A stretch of DNA of 12,059 nt from positions 1-12,059 of the forward strand of contig DAIEPN010000042.1 in assembly GCA_027348355.1 (NCBI GenBank). Reading direction: 5' to 3'. Below, piece by piece: positions 1 to 7,680 of this stretch. The position numbers and the translations under genes were made by a program. Position 1 is the stretch's first letter. Each line of letters begins with the position of its first letter. This DNA comes from Chlamydiota bacterium (lineage in GTDB: Bacteria; Chlamydiota; Chlamydiia; Chlamydiales; Rhabdochlamydiaceae). The notes beneath the pieces were generated by a model. That model searched no databases and had not been told where the DNA came from. It worked only from the letters and a program-made list of their open reading frames with translations.

Positions 1-1026
1 TCAAAAATTTTTTTATTACTCTCCGTGGGGCTGATCTGTATTATCTCAACTGTTGGGATTGTAAAGAAAATCTCTTCACGCCCGAGCGCGCCGCTTAAAG
101 TCGAGAAGGAGCAACCAATAGCCACTCTAAAGCTTCCAGCACCTGTTTATGTAGAGCCTCAGCCTCCGGCAATCCCTTCTGAACCGATTGCTTCAAATAA
201 AGTTTATGCTGCTAATGCTAAGGAAGAAGATACTGAGGATTTTCCAAATGTGGACCGCATACAGCAGTTTTTTTCTACTGGAGCGGACAAATTGCCGATT
301 GTGGAAACAATCAACTATACAAGCAGGGTGTCTTGGCTAACAGGAAGGCCAGCTTGGGTTGCAGATTATGCATCGCACTATGGAACGTCAAGACATTTTA
401 TTGCTCGTAGCTTAAATGGTAAACCAGATTATTTTAATCAGACAGTATCCACGGGCAGCCGTTTCAATGTTTTTAAGAAAGACAAGAACATCAACTTTTA
501 TCTTTTGATCGATCTTTCTCGCTGCAAAATGGCTTTCTATTACGTTGATGTAGACTCGAAAGAAAGGGTGCTTGTCAAAACGTATCGTGTTGGGCTCGGC
601 TGCTTGGATTCGCAAAAAGCCTCTGGCTCTTTAACTCCTACGGGAACATATTTACTCGGAAATAAGACTGCTGTATATAAACCGGGCACAATGGGATATT
701 TCTTAGATCAGAAAACTGAGATGATGCAAGTTTTTGGTACTCGTTGGATCCCATTTCAGAAAGGGATAGTAAGTTGCACAGAGGCTGCTAAAGGATATGG
801 CATTCATGGGGCCCCTTGGTCTAAAAATTCTAAAAGCGGTGAGTTAATAGAAAATAGAGACTGTATTGGAAAATATGAGAGTGATGGCGGGGTTCGGCTC
901 TATAGTGAAGATTTAGAAGAGTTATTTGCTATTATTGTTACAAAACCAACATTTGTTGTGATTGTTAAAGATTTTAAGGAAGCCCAACTACCAGGGGTAG
1001 AGATTACCTCTCTTCGTTCTTCTTAG
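1..1026 (+). CDS. Membrane-anchored L,D-transpeptidase (YkuD)-like protein, 5' end outside window, catalytic His/Cys replaced
   Basis: A GTG at 25 could serve as a start, but the frame stays open to position 1 and the upstream codons (SKIFLLLS) continue a hydrophobic stretch. The gene therefore probably begins left of the window and the GTG is an internal Val. Counting residues from position 1: an N-terminal membrane anchor (about 2-22), a Pro-rich linker (about 28-65), a possible degenerate LysM-like segment (about 118-165), and a YkuD-like domain (about 165-325). The YkuD fold is indicated by GIHG (His at nt 805-807) followed by a segment ending SDGGVRL and EDLEELF, which matches the family pattern S/T-H-G-C-I/V-R. 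Here the motif His is Asp and the nucleophilic Cys is Gly, so classical 3-3 crosslinking activity is unlikely. The family acts on peptidoglycan stem peptides in the periplasm. It is followed 14 bp later by accA, whose Shine-Dalgarno overlaps this stop codon. Fold assignment is fairly secure; function is not. Confidence 0.75.
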   Translation, partial: SKIFLLLSVGLICIISTVGIVKKISSRPSAPLKVEKEQPIATLKLPAPVYVEPQPPAIPSEPIASNKVYAANAKEEDTEDFPNVDRIQQFFSTGADKLPIVETINYTSRVSWLTGRPAWVADYASHYGTSRHFIARSLNGKPDYFNQTVSTGSRFNVFKKDKNINFYLLIDLSRCKMAFYYVDVDSKERVLVKTYRVGLGCLDSQKASGSLTPTGTYLLGNKTAVYKPGTMGYFLDQKTEMMQVFGTRWIPFQKGIVSCTEAAKGYGIHGAPWSKNSKSGELIENRDCIGKYESDGGVRLYSEDLEELFAIIVTKPTFVVIVKDFKEAQLPGVEITSLRSS

Positions 1027-1040
1027 GAGTGTAAATTTAT

Positions 1041-2042
1041 ATGGCTGAGCAAGAAAAATATCTTTTAGAACACGAAAAACCTATCTTGGAATATCTAAAG
1101 ACGATAGATCAGGTGAAGGAACAAAATAAGAAAAATATTCTTTGGACAGATGCTGAGCTACATAAATTAGAAGCTTCTTTTGAAGAATTAAAGAAAAAAG
1201 TGTATGGAGCCCTGACACCTTGGCAGAGAGTCGCGATTTGTAGACACCCTTCTAGACCACATTCTATCGACTATATTCGCAATCTTTGTGATGAGTTTGA
1301 AGAAATCTACGGTGATCGTGTTTTCCGTGATGACCCAGCCGTGATTACAGGATTTGGTAAAATTGGCGGGGAGAAGTTTGTGATCATAGCACAGGAGAAA
1401 GGATATGATACAAAAAGTAGGATCGAACGTAATTTCGGAATGCCTCATCCGGAAGGTTATAGAAAGGCTCTTAGAGCAATGGAGCTTGCTGCGAAGTTTC
1501 AAATTCCTGTAATTTCATTTTTAGATACACCTGGTGCTTATCCTGGGCTTACAGCAGAAGAGCGAGGTCAGGGATGGGCAATTGCCAAAAATCTTATGGA
1601 AATGGCTAGGATAGCGACCCCGATCATTGTCGTATTGATTGGAGAGGGCTGCTCCGGTGGAGCCCTAGGAATGGGGATTGGGGATGTAATTGGAATGTTA
1701 GAGCACGCCTATTATTCGGTGATTTCACCTGAAGGGTGCGCATCTATTTTGTGGAAAGATCCAAGCAAGAATGCTGTCGCTGCAGAAACTTTGAAAATGC
1801 AATCAGAGCACCTTCTTGAAAATGAAATTATTGATGTTATTATTAAAGAACCTCTTGGAGGAGCGCATCATAATCCTTCAGTGGCGTATGTCGATGTAAA
1901 AGAATTTATTCTTCAGCAGTGGAATATTTTAAAATCACTTCCTGTAGATGTACTACTAGAAAGGCGCTATCAGAAATTTCGAAAGATGGGCAAAGTAGCC
2001 TATGAGGAAGCTCCTACTTTAGGAGTTGCTTCCTCAGTATAA
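1041..2042 (+). CDS. accA: Acetyl-CoA carboxylase carboxyltransferase subunit alpha
   Basis: AccA pairs with AccD in the carboxyltransferase that moves CO2 from biotin carboxyl carrier protein to acetyl-CoA, giving malonyl-CoA for fatty-acid synthesis in the cytoplasm. The 333-residue protein is close to the usual length (about 320). It shows the family's N-terminal helical part, then the crotonase-like core with DTPGAYPG (162-169), the [13 protein letters not shown] segment, and [10 protein letters not shown] (201-210), which forms part of the acyl-CoA oxyanion region, followed by [15 protein letters not shown]. The ATG start is supported by AGGAG at 1025-1029, which overlaps the stop of the preceding gene and suggests coupled translation. 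The msbA-like gene follows after 12 bp. AccD is not in the window, which is normal because accA and accD are often unlinked. No defect is visible. Confidence 0.97.
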   Translation: MAEQEKYLLEHEKPILEYLKTIDQVKEQNKKNILWTDAELHKLEASFEELKKKVYGALTPWQRVAICRHPSRPHSIDYIRNLCDEFEEIYGDRVFRDDPAVITGFGKIGGEKFVIIAQEKGYDTKSRIERNFGMPHPEGYRKALRAMELAAKFQIPVISFLDTPGAYPGLTAEERGQGWAIAKNLMEMARIATPIIVVLIGEGCSGGALGMGIGDVIGMLEHAYYSVISPEGCASILWKDPSKNAVAAETLKMQSEHLLENEIIDVIIKEPLGGAHHNPSVAYVDVKEFILQQWNILKSLPVDVLLERRYQKFRKMGKVAYEEAPTLGVASSV

Positions 2043-2054
2043 CAGGATCTTCCT

Positions 2055-3911
2055 ATGAAGTTATTAATGAAAGCGGCGCTACGAACACGTAAGCACTTGT
2101 CGCTCGTTATCATCACATTTTTGACGCTATTTATTCTCACGATCGCAAACCAGCTTGAGATGTTTGCGCTGGGGGTGCTTTCTAATGTAGGAAGTGATTT
2201 TTTTACGGAAGGCTCTGTAGAAAAAGTTCAAGAAGTTGGCGCATCTCTTGCCACAGCTACAAAGTTTGAAGTAAATCCTCTTCAATTTGTAATGAAATAT
2301 ATCAAGGAGAATTTTCAATTTGCAAGCAACCTCAATGCTTTGATTTTAATGCTCCTTATGATCGCTATTTTTAAAGCGATTTGGCTTTTTACAAGTAGAT
2401 ATGCTACGCAACTACTTGCAATTCGCGTAAGTCGAGACCTTCGTCAGCAATATTTTGAGCACATTCAATCTCTTTCCATGAACTTTTATCAACAGCACAA
2501 TATTGGAAGTTTATCTTCCAGGGTTGTTGGAGATGCAGGGCAAATTGCCTCTTCGATCAACTCATGTCTTACGAATTTTTTTCAAACCCCATTTACTCTT
2601 GTCACGACACTATGCATGTGCTTTTATCTTTCTTGGCAGCTGTCGCTTGTGATTTTTATCGGATTTCCTCTTATTGTCCTTCCGATCATATTCTTAGCTA
2701 AAAGAGTTAAAAGGGTCACAAGACAGTTACAGGTGAACCAGGAGAGATTCGCATCGGTCCTCATTGACTTTTTAACTGGTGTGCAAACTGTTAAAATGTT
2801 TGCGATGGAGCTTTTCTCTTTAAAGAAGTACAAAGAGCAGAACGATCGTATGGCTGTTTTGGAAGCTAAAACCGCCAAATACGGATTATTAACAAGACCG
2901 ATTCTACACGCAATTACAACTGCATGCCTTGCAATTGTTGTTATCTTTGGGCTATACACACTTAAGATGTCCATCTCCGAACTTTTGGTCTTTTGCGGGC
3001 TTTTGCAGCTCGTTTACGAACCTATCAAAAAATTTGCTGAAGAAAATTCAAATATTCAAAGGGGCGTGATCGCTGCGGAAAGGATGTTTGATGTACTTCA
3101 TTTGAAACCTAGCATTGAAGACCATAAAGATGCTGTAGATCTAGACAGCTTTAAGGACAAGATCGAATTTGATAGAGTGTGGTTTCGTTATCAAGGTGAA
3201 TGGGTTCTAAAGGATGTAAGCTTTACTGTGCATAAAGGAGAGACTTTGGCAATTGTTGGGCCTACGGGTGCTGGTAAATCAACAATTGTTCATCTACTGC
3301 CAAGACTTTATGATGTAGAAAAAGGGGAGATCCGTATCGATGGGAAGCCTCTCCAAGCCTATACACAAAAATCTCTTAGAGAAAATATTGCCTTCGTATC
3401 TCAAAAGCCATTCGTATTTTTGGATACGATCGCTTCTAACATTTCATTTGGGCGCAATTTCTCTAAGGAAGATATAGAGAGCGCGGCGAAAAGAGCCTAC
3501 GCTGATGAATTTATTTCTCGTATGCCAGAAAAATATAACTCGATGATGGCAGAAGGCGGAAAGAACTTATCTGGAGGACAATTGCAGCGTTTAGCTATTG
3601 CAAGGGCCCTTGTGAAAAAAGCTCCTATCTTGGTTTTAGATGAAGCTACATCATCTCTAGATGCCCTAAGTGAAAATCATATCAAAGCCGCAATCTCTAA
3701 GCTGCATGGAGAGGTGACCCAGCTTTTGATTGCCCACAGACTTTCTACCATTGAACATGCGGATAAGATCATCTATCTGGAGCACGGGAAAAAAATTGCC
3801 GAAGGAACTAGGAATGAACTTTTACAAACATGTGAGCCATTTAGACTTACTTGGGAAGCTATGTTCCATTCGGAAAAAACTAGAATTCCTGAAATGCTGC
3901 CGATTGAATAA
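2055..3911 (+). CDS. msbA: MsbA-type lipid A/lipid ABC exporter (fused permease-ATPase)
   Basis: A half-transporter of 618 residues with an N-terminal membrane domain and a C-terminal nucleotide-binding domain, the size and layout of MsbA-like exporters that work as homodimers in the inner membrane. Predicted membrane spans lie near 15-40, 94-114, 177-195, 196-215, 284-302 and 305-322; the loop after the first span is long (about 50 residues). The ATPase domain has Walker A GPTGAGKST (402-410), a Q-loop Gln at 450, signature LSGGQ (505-509), Walker B ILVLDEAT with Asp529 and Glu530, and the H-loop His561 in IAHRLST, so all catalytic elements are present. ATG is preceded by AGGA at 2044-2047. 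The position directly after accA matches, from memory, the msbA gene of Chlamydia. Lipid A precursor is the likely substrate, but sequence alone does not exclude other lipids or drugs. It converges on the epimerase gene with only 15 bp between them. Confidence 0.9.
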   Translation: MKLLMKAALRTRKHLSLVIITFLTLFILTIANQLEMFALGVLSNVGSDFFTEGSVEKVQEVGASLATATKFEVNPLQFVMKYIKENFQFASNLNALILMLLMIAIFKAIWLFTSRYATQLLAIRVSRDLRQQYFEHIQSLSMNFYQQHNIGSLSSRVVGDAGQIASSINSCLTNFFQTPFTLVTTLCMCFYLSWQLSLVIFIGFPLIVLPIIFLAKRVKRVTRQLQVNQERFASVLIDFLTGVQTVKMFAMELFSLKKYKEQNDRMAVLEAKTAKYGLLTRPILHAITTACLAIVVIFGLYTLKMSISELLVFCGLLQLVYEPIKKFAEENSNIQRGVIAAERMFDVLHLKPSIEDHKDAVDLDSFKDKIEFDRVWFRYQGEWVLKDVSFTVHKGETLAIVGPTGAGKSTIVHLLPRLYDVEKGEIRIDGKPLQAYTQKSLRENIAFVSQKPFVFLDTIASNISFGRNFSKEDIESAAKRAYADEFISRMPEKYNSMMAEGGKNLSGGQLQRLAIARALVKKAPILVLDEATSSLDALSENHIKAAISKLHGEVTQLLIAHRLSTIEHADKIIYLEHGKKIAEGTRNELLQTCEPFRLTWEAMFHSEKTRIPEMLPIE

Positions 3912-3926
3912 ACTTTCTCAGAGTAG

Positions 3927-4763
3927 TTAGAACTTTGGTGATGTAATTTGCCTATGTGGTACTTGAAATACATAGCCAGCTTCTTTTATTTTTTGATTGC
4001 TTACTTTCTTATTTCCTCCATGATATGAGGAAAGGGTTTCATCCCACTCTACTTTTTTTAAAGAGTATTTTTCTGCGATTTGATCATACCATTTCCTACG
4101 TAGAAAATGGTCATCATCACTTAGGTTAAAAACACCTGAAAAATCATTCTGGAAAGCAAAATCACAAGCACCAACAATATCATCCACGTGGATCATGTTG
4201 GTGTATTTGTTCCCATCCCCTGGAAGTTTTTTTCCTTCTAAGTTTTTTATACGACCAAGAATGGATCTACCTGGTCCATAAATTTCTGAAAGCCTGAAAA
4301 TACATACCTTCCATCCGTGCTGAGAAAGTTTTTGGAGAATCTTCTCTGTTTTAATTAAAATAGAAGAGTGTGTACGCGTTTCTTCAAGGAGGGAATCTTC
4401 TACAACTATACCGCCTTGATTTTCTTGATAAACAGAAGTGCTGCTTGTGTAGATGAGCGTGGGTGCGCTTAGGGTATTTGCAGAGAGTAGGAGAAGCTGC
4501 TGGGCAGTTTTAAGATACGTGTTTTCATACTTGTCAGGAGAATCTGCGGCTACAGTGAGTAGGACTAAATCTTGAGAGGGGAGTACATTTTGTAAATCTG
4601 TATAATCCTTCCCATCAAAAAGGAGCACTTGGGAGCTACAGGATCGTAATGTAGCTACGTTTTCTTGATGACGAGTAGTTACGGTGACAAAGTGCCCATC
4701 AGAAAGAAAGTGCTTTGAAAGCGCTTTTCCTACATAGCCGCAACCAATAATAAGAACTCTCAC
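3927..4763 (-). CDS. NAD(P)-dependent epimerase/dehydratase, YeeZ-like extended SDR protein
   Basis: A 278-residue Rossmann-fold protein. The N-terminus carries the dinucleotide motif GCGYVG (7-12), and TTR at 29-31 after the second strand may favour NADP. Further extended-SDR marks are YTSSTSVY (105-112), FRLSEIYGPGR (156-166) and NMIHVDDIV (189-197). The usual Tyr-x-x-x-Lys catalytic pair is not seen: the aligned segment reads SSILIK. This and the overall pattern fit the YeeZ/YbjT-like subgroup, whose substrates are mostly unknown. The start codon is GTG at 4761-4763, overlapping the TGA of the upstream exonuclease gene in a GTGA, with GAAGG about 7 bases before it. This implies translational coupling. 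Nothing in the sequence reveals the substrate; a nucleotide-sugar role would be a guess. Confidence 0.85.
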   Translation of the reverse strand: MRVLIIGCGYVGKALSKHFLSDGHFVTVTTRHQENVATLRSCSSQVLLFDGKDYTDLQNVLPSQDLVLLTVAADSPDKYENTYLKTAQQLLLLSANTLSAPTLIYTSSTSVYQENQGGIVVEDSLLEETRTHSSILIKTEKILQKLSQHGWKVCIFRLSEIYGPGRSILGRIKNLEGKKLPGDGNKYTNMIHVDDIVGACDFAFQNDFSGVFNLSDDDHFLRRKWYDQIAEKYSLKKVEWDETLSSYHGGNKKVSNQKIKEAGYVFQVPHRQITSPKF

Positions 4764-5467
4764 GAAGAGACCTTCTCGAGGAGTCCTAAAAGTTCTAAAG
4801 CGGCTTTGAGATCATTATTAGAGGCCTTATCAAAAGCTCCACTTTCTTTTAGCCAGCGCAAGTAATCTTTGGGGACTTCTTGCAGGGGTTTGCCTTGGTG
4901 TTTTCCAAAAGGCATACGTTCGATCACGTTTGGCTTGTTTAACAATTCCAGAACTTTTTCCATTGGAAGATCGTCGATCATATAGGAAAATATCTGGTGC
5001 AGGACGATAACGTCATCTAAAGCCCTATGAGCATTGTTGGCTTCGATTCCATAGATTTCTCGTAAATATTGCAACGAATGTTTTGGAAGGTCTGATCTGT
5101 ACTTACGCGACCATTTTAACGTATCGATATAGGTAAGTTTAGGGAGTTCTATCCCTGATCTTTTGAACTCACTTTCTAAAAAAAGTTTGTCAAAAGCGTC
5201 GTTATTATGAGCGATCAGGACAAAATTTTCCCCGCAGAATTCAAGAAATTCTTTACCGATTTGCGCAAAAGAGGGGGCATCTGCCACCATTTCGTCTGTG
5301 ATATGGTGAATAGCCGAAGCTTCTGGAGGAATAGGAAAACCTGGATTGATCAGTTTCTCGAAAGATCGATTATTTAGAGCGTCATAGGCTGCAATCTCGA
5401 TAATGCGATCTTTATCAGATTTTGTACCTGTGGTTTCCGTATCGTAATAAATTGGGCAAAGTGGCAT
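4760..5467 (-). CDS. dnaQ: DnaQ-family (DEDDh) 3'-5' exonuclease with C-terminal DUF3820-like domain
   Basis: The first two thirds form a DEDDh exonuclease of the DNA polymerase III epsilon type: ExoI YYDTET with Asp9 and Glu11, ExoII HNNDAFD with Asp93, and ExoIII HRALDD with His147 and Asp152. All metal-binding and general-base residues are present, so it should be an active nuclease acting on DNA or RNA 3' ends. Residues about 183-207 (MPFGKHQGKPL...DYLRWL) match the short DUF3820 module often attached to such exonucleases. There is no polymerase-binding tail I can recognise, so it may be a stand-alone exonuclease rather than the replicative proofreading subunit; Chlamydiae usually carry more than one dnaQ-like gene. 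The start is ATG at 5465-5467 with only a weak GA-rich sequence upstream. The downstream epimerase overlaps by 4 bp. A decayed copy of this gene's 5' end lies beyond the M48 gene at 7615-7750. Confidence 0.9.
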   Translation of the reverse strand: MPLCPIYYDTETTGTKSDKDRIIEIAAYDALNNRSFEKLINPGFPIPPEASAIHHITDEMVADAPSFAQIGKEFLEFCGENFVLIAHNNDAFDKLFLESEFKRSGIELPKLTYIDTLKWSRKYRSDLPKHSLQYLREIYGIEANNAHRALDDVIVLHQIFSYMIDDLPMEKVLELLNKPNVIERMPFGKHQGKPLQEVPKDYLRWLKESGAFDKASNNDLKAALELLGLLEKVSS

Positions 5468-5534
5468 AGAGTCTCGAACGTAAATAGACTAAAGCTAATT
5501 CTATAGACTCTTTGATTATTCGCAAATTGCTTTT
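5421..5534 (-). repeat. Direct repeat copy 1: dnaQ 5' end plus upstream region (intact copy)
   Basis: This segment spans the first 15-16 codons of dnaQ and about 67 bp upstream. It aligns in the same orientation with 7634-7750 at roughly three quarters identity by hand alignment, with a few single-base indels. The best conserved pieces are TATCGTAATAAATTGG across the start of the gene and TTTGATTATT with AAATTGCTTTT in the upstream part. Similarity stops at about 5421 inside the gene and at about 5534 upstream. Confidence 0.8.
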
Positions 5535-5539
5535 GTCAA
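5534..5539 (-). promoter_or_regulatory. Possible -35 box for dnaQ
   Basis: A perfect TTGACA reads on the minus strand about 67 bp before the dnaQ ATG. No convincing -10 box follows at 16-18 bp; TAATCA at 15 bp is the nearest. TATAGA lies further down. The box falls at the outer edge of the duplicated segment and is not kept in the decayed copy. Treat it as a weak candidate. Confidence 0.25.
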
Positions 5540-5540
5540 A

Positions 5541-5577
5541 AAAGACTTTTTTAGACTCTTTATTTTTTAATCTAAAG
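5541..5577 (-). terminator. Weak candidate terminator behind the M48 gene
   Basis: Just after the M48 stop codon the minus strand carries an A/T-only inverted repeat, AAAAAAG and CTTTTTT around a central T, plus a looser TTTAGA/TCTAAA pair. The stems lack G-C pairs, so termination would be inefficient and read-through into dnaQ is possible. A 9-bp direct repeat AGACTCTTT (5505-5513 and 5553-5561) is also present here. Confidence 0.2.
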
Positions 5578-7413
5578 CTATGCTAATTTTTCTAACTCAG
5601 CAATTCTAGATTGTAAAGAGGGGTGCTCATCAAATCGGATTTCTCCAAGCTTTGTAATAAAAAACTTTCTTTTCATCGTTTCCAATAGTGGTTGACTCTC
5701 ATCATTACGTAAAGCAATATTTTTTTCTTGTGTAGACTTGAAAAATTGTATTCCTGCACTTGCAACGGCTTGTTTATCTTTACTGCTTTCTAAAGCGTTT
5801 CGATCTGCTCTAGCTTCTATCCATCTAGTAACAAAAAAGCGAACTCCATATTCGCATACTTTTATTAGGATTCCTTTCAGTAAAGAGGGTTCTTTACTGG
5901 CTAATAACGTCTTTGCAGCAAAAATCGTAATAATGGAGACCGCACTTATCGTTAACGTATCTCCTTTTGCGATATGAGACAATTCGTGTCTTAATACAAA
6001 CTCATTATCCTCCGATTCATTTTTTGAAACATAGACAATAGCATTTCCAGGACCATACGCTGTTCCTTGCGCTCTACAGTTGGTTTCGTATGATGCATCA
6101 GATCGAGCTATAATAGGTTTAGTAATTCCCATCTCTTTGGCGAGATACGAGAGCTTTGTTTGAGCTCTTGAATTTTCTGAACTACGTGACCAATATTGAC
6201 TTTTTACTTCTTCCAATTGATTTGGAAACAAATGAATTGGTAGTAGAGAAAGAAAAGAGAAAAAAAGGCCGTTTGTTGGGGAATGACCATAAAGCCATGC
6301 TAAGCCCAATTCCCATCCAAGAGAAAATATCATATCCTTTGCTAAGGGTAAGTTATTGCTAACCATAACAGAAATATTTTTACTACCTCGAATAATCTTA
6401 ACTGGCTGAGTTTCTTCATAAAATTCAATTTTTCTAGTTAGAAGTTCATCTGATATAGGCTCTTCAAAAGGATGGGATGCTTGCGCAATTTCTGAGGAAA
6501 ACTGTTGATCTGGATCGATCCATGCAATCCTCTGATCATAAGAAGGCTCTAAAAAACGTGAATTTTCGTTAGGAGAAAGTTCTTTAATGAACTGTAAACA
6601 AGCAATAGCTGCTTTGGGATCTTGAGTCAATTCAACAGCGCGTTTATCCGCTTTTGCAGTAAAATATCTAGAAATAAGTCTTTCAGCGGTATAAGAAATC
6701 AAGGATACGGTGATACCAGCAGCAATTTGATAGCCAAAAGCTGCTGTATTCATATTTCGGTTTTTACAGACATGATCAATGATTGATTTGGAAAAAAAAG
6801 AGACCACAAACTTTGAAATCTTAGTGTAGACTGGAGCATTCATTTGAATTAGGGAGAGCATGGAAGCTCCTATGAATTCTTCATATTCCGGATGAGATAC
6901 AAGCGTGCTACATAATTGTTTATCAACAGGCTCATCTGTCAGTTCAATTGCTATTTGTTTAACCTCTTGAGAATAAAATAGAGCTGGATGACAGGTAATT
7001 GAAATTTCTTGAAATAGGGAAATTGCATTAGATTCCATTAAATTTGGGTGTCCAATCATCATTGAAGCGCATCGGATCGAAACCCTGCCAGAAATACCTA
7101 ATTTTTTTGCATTTGAAGTGAGTGAGGAAATGAGCTTTTGATTACTTCCTTCAGAGCCTGTTCTGAAAGTTGTTCCCGATATTTTTCCATGTTGTACATA
7201 CCCACTCGTAACTAATTGAGAACACAATGCTTGCACTGAAAAAACATAAATATCCGATATTAAGTTGGTTACAGGGTTTCCGCCAGATTTAATAACATCT
7301 ACAAGTTTAAGACCCCAAAAAGCGAGGTTATGTCCAAACTTTATTAGGTTTAACCCTTTATAATAATCCCGCTTAACAGAGGATAGATTAGTTGAAACAT
7401 TTGTTATATTCAT
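5578..7413 (-). CDS. M48-family zinc metallopeptidase with tandem domains, first degenerate and second intact
   Basis: A 611-residue protein whose C-terminal half has the M48 signature: HELSH (His476, Glu477, His480) and the third zinc ligand Glu533 in WIEARAD, then the family's C-terminal HPSLQSRIAELE. Catalysis looks intact. Hydrophobic stretches near 382-396 and 488-504 suggest membrane association; there is no N-terminal signal peptide. The N-terminal half appears to be a second, decayed copy: EFIGASMLSLI (179-189) lines up with EFVLRHELSHI (471-481), and RYFTAKADKRAVE (249-261) lines up with RWIEARADRNALE (530-542). The zinc-binding His/Glu/His become Ser/Met/Leu and the third ligand becomes Thr. 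Proteases of this family process membrane or secreted proteins; the substrate here is unknown. ATG at 7411-7413 has no visible Shine-Dalgarno. The gene sits between two copies of the dnaQ 5' end, which hints at insertion or local duplication. Confidence 0.85.
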   Translation of the reverse strand: MNITNVSTNLSSVKRDYYKGLNLIKFGHNLAFWGLKLVDVIKSGGNPVTNLISDIYVFSVQALCSQLVTSGYVQHGKISGTTFRTGSEGSNQKLISSLTSNAKKLGISGRVSIRCASMMIGHPNLMESNAISLFQEISITCHPALFYSQEVKQIAIELTDEPVDKQLCSTLVSHPEYEEFIGASMLSLIQMNAPVYTKISKFVVSFFSKSIIDHVCKNRNMNTAAFGYQIAAGITVSLISYTAERLISRYFTAKADKRAVELTQDPKAAIACLQFIKELSPNENSRFLEPSYDQRIAWIDPDQQFSSEIAQASHPFEEPISDELLTRKIEFYEETQPVKIIRGSKNISVMVSNNLPLAKDMIFSLGWELGLAWLYGHSPTNGLFFSFLSLLPIHLFPNQLEEVKSQYWSRSSENSRAQTKLSYLAKEMGITKPIIARSDASYETNCRAQGTAYGPGNAIVYVSKNESEDNEFVLRHELSHIAKGDTLTISAVSIITIFAAKTLLASKEPSLLKGILIKVCEYGVRFFVTRWIEARADRNALESSKDKQAVASAGIQFFKSTQEKNIALRNDESQPLLETMKRKFFITKLGEIRFDEHPSLQSRIAELEKLA

Positions 7414-7429
7414 TCAAATATTTTTGTTT

Positions 7430-7444
7430 ATTATAGCTATTATA
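7430..7444 (-). promoter_or_regulatory. Candidate -10 boxes for the M48 peptidase gene
   Basis: Two perfect TATAAT hexamers read toward the M48 gene, at 7439-7444 and 7430-7435. No good -35 box is visible at the right distance; the upstream bases are nearly all A/T. Transcription from either would leave only about 10-20 bases before the ATG, which also lacks a Shine-Dalgarno, so the mRNA could be almost leaderless. Confidence 0.35.
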
Positions 7445-7541
7445 TCATAAATTTTAGAATTATATAATTATATTTTTTAATGTAAGTTCTTTCCTTTTTA
7501 AGCTGTTAATTTTTAAACGCTTGTATTTTTAAGATAGCATG

Positions 7542-7614
7542 TTTGCTGAAAATCAACAATTTGGGGTTGATTCGATATCAATGCGGTTGTGAATTGAGAT
7601 GAATTTTTAGCAAA
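7542..7614. repeat. Imperfect inverted repeat with inner hairpin
   Basis: TTTGCTGAAAAT (7542-7553) and ATTTTTAGCAAA (7603-7614) are complementary at 11 of 12 positions, 49 bases apart. Inside them TTGAT and ATCAA can form a smaller hairpin around TCGAT. The elements lie immediately beside the dnaQ remnant. Such a structure could be a decayed terminator or element end, or chance in A+T-rich DNA. Confidence 0.35.
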
Positions 7615-7680
7615 TCAGCAGGTAATACCCAATTTCGTAGGTATAGTTTCTGTATCGTAATAAATTGGAAAGGATGGCAT
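7615..7680 (-). pseudogene. Decayed dnaQ 5'-end fragment
   Basis: Reading from the ATG at 7678-7680 on the minus strand gives MPSFPIYYDTETIPTK, against MPLCPIYYDTETTGTK in the intact exonuclease at 4760-5467, then a short unrelated tail and a TGA at 7615-7617. Only the ExoI motif (DTET) is kept; ExoII, ExoIII and the DUF3820-like part are absent. The upstream sequence, to about 7750, also matches the upstream sequence of dnaQ. The fragment is too short to be a nuclease. It is best read as the leftover of a duplicated or disrupted dnaQ copy. Confidence 0.8.

Noticed and set aside
25..27. GTG at 25 as the true start of the YkuD-like gene
   Set aside because: It would cut through a continuous hydrophobic anchor that runs to the left edge in the same frame, and has no ribosome-binding site.
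1188..1502. 104-codon open frame antisense to accA
   Set aside because: It lies fully within a well-conserved gene and has no start signal or recognisable domain.
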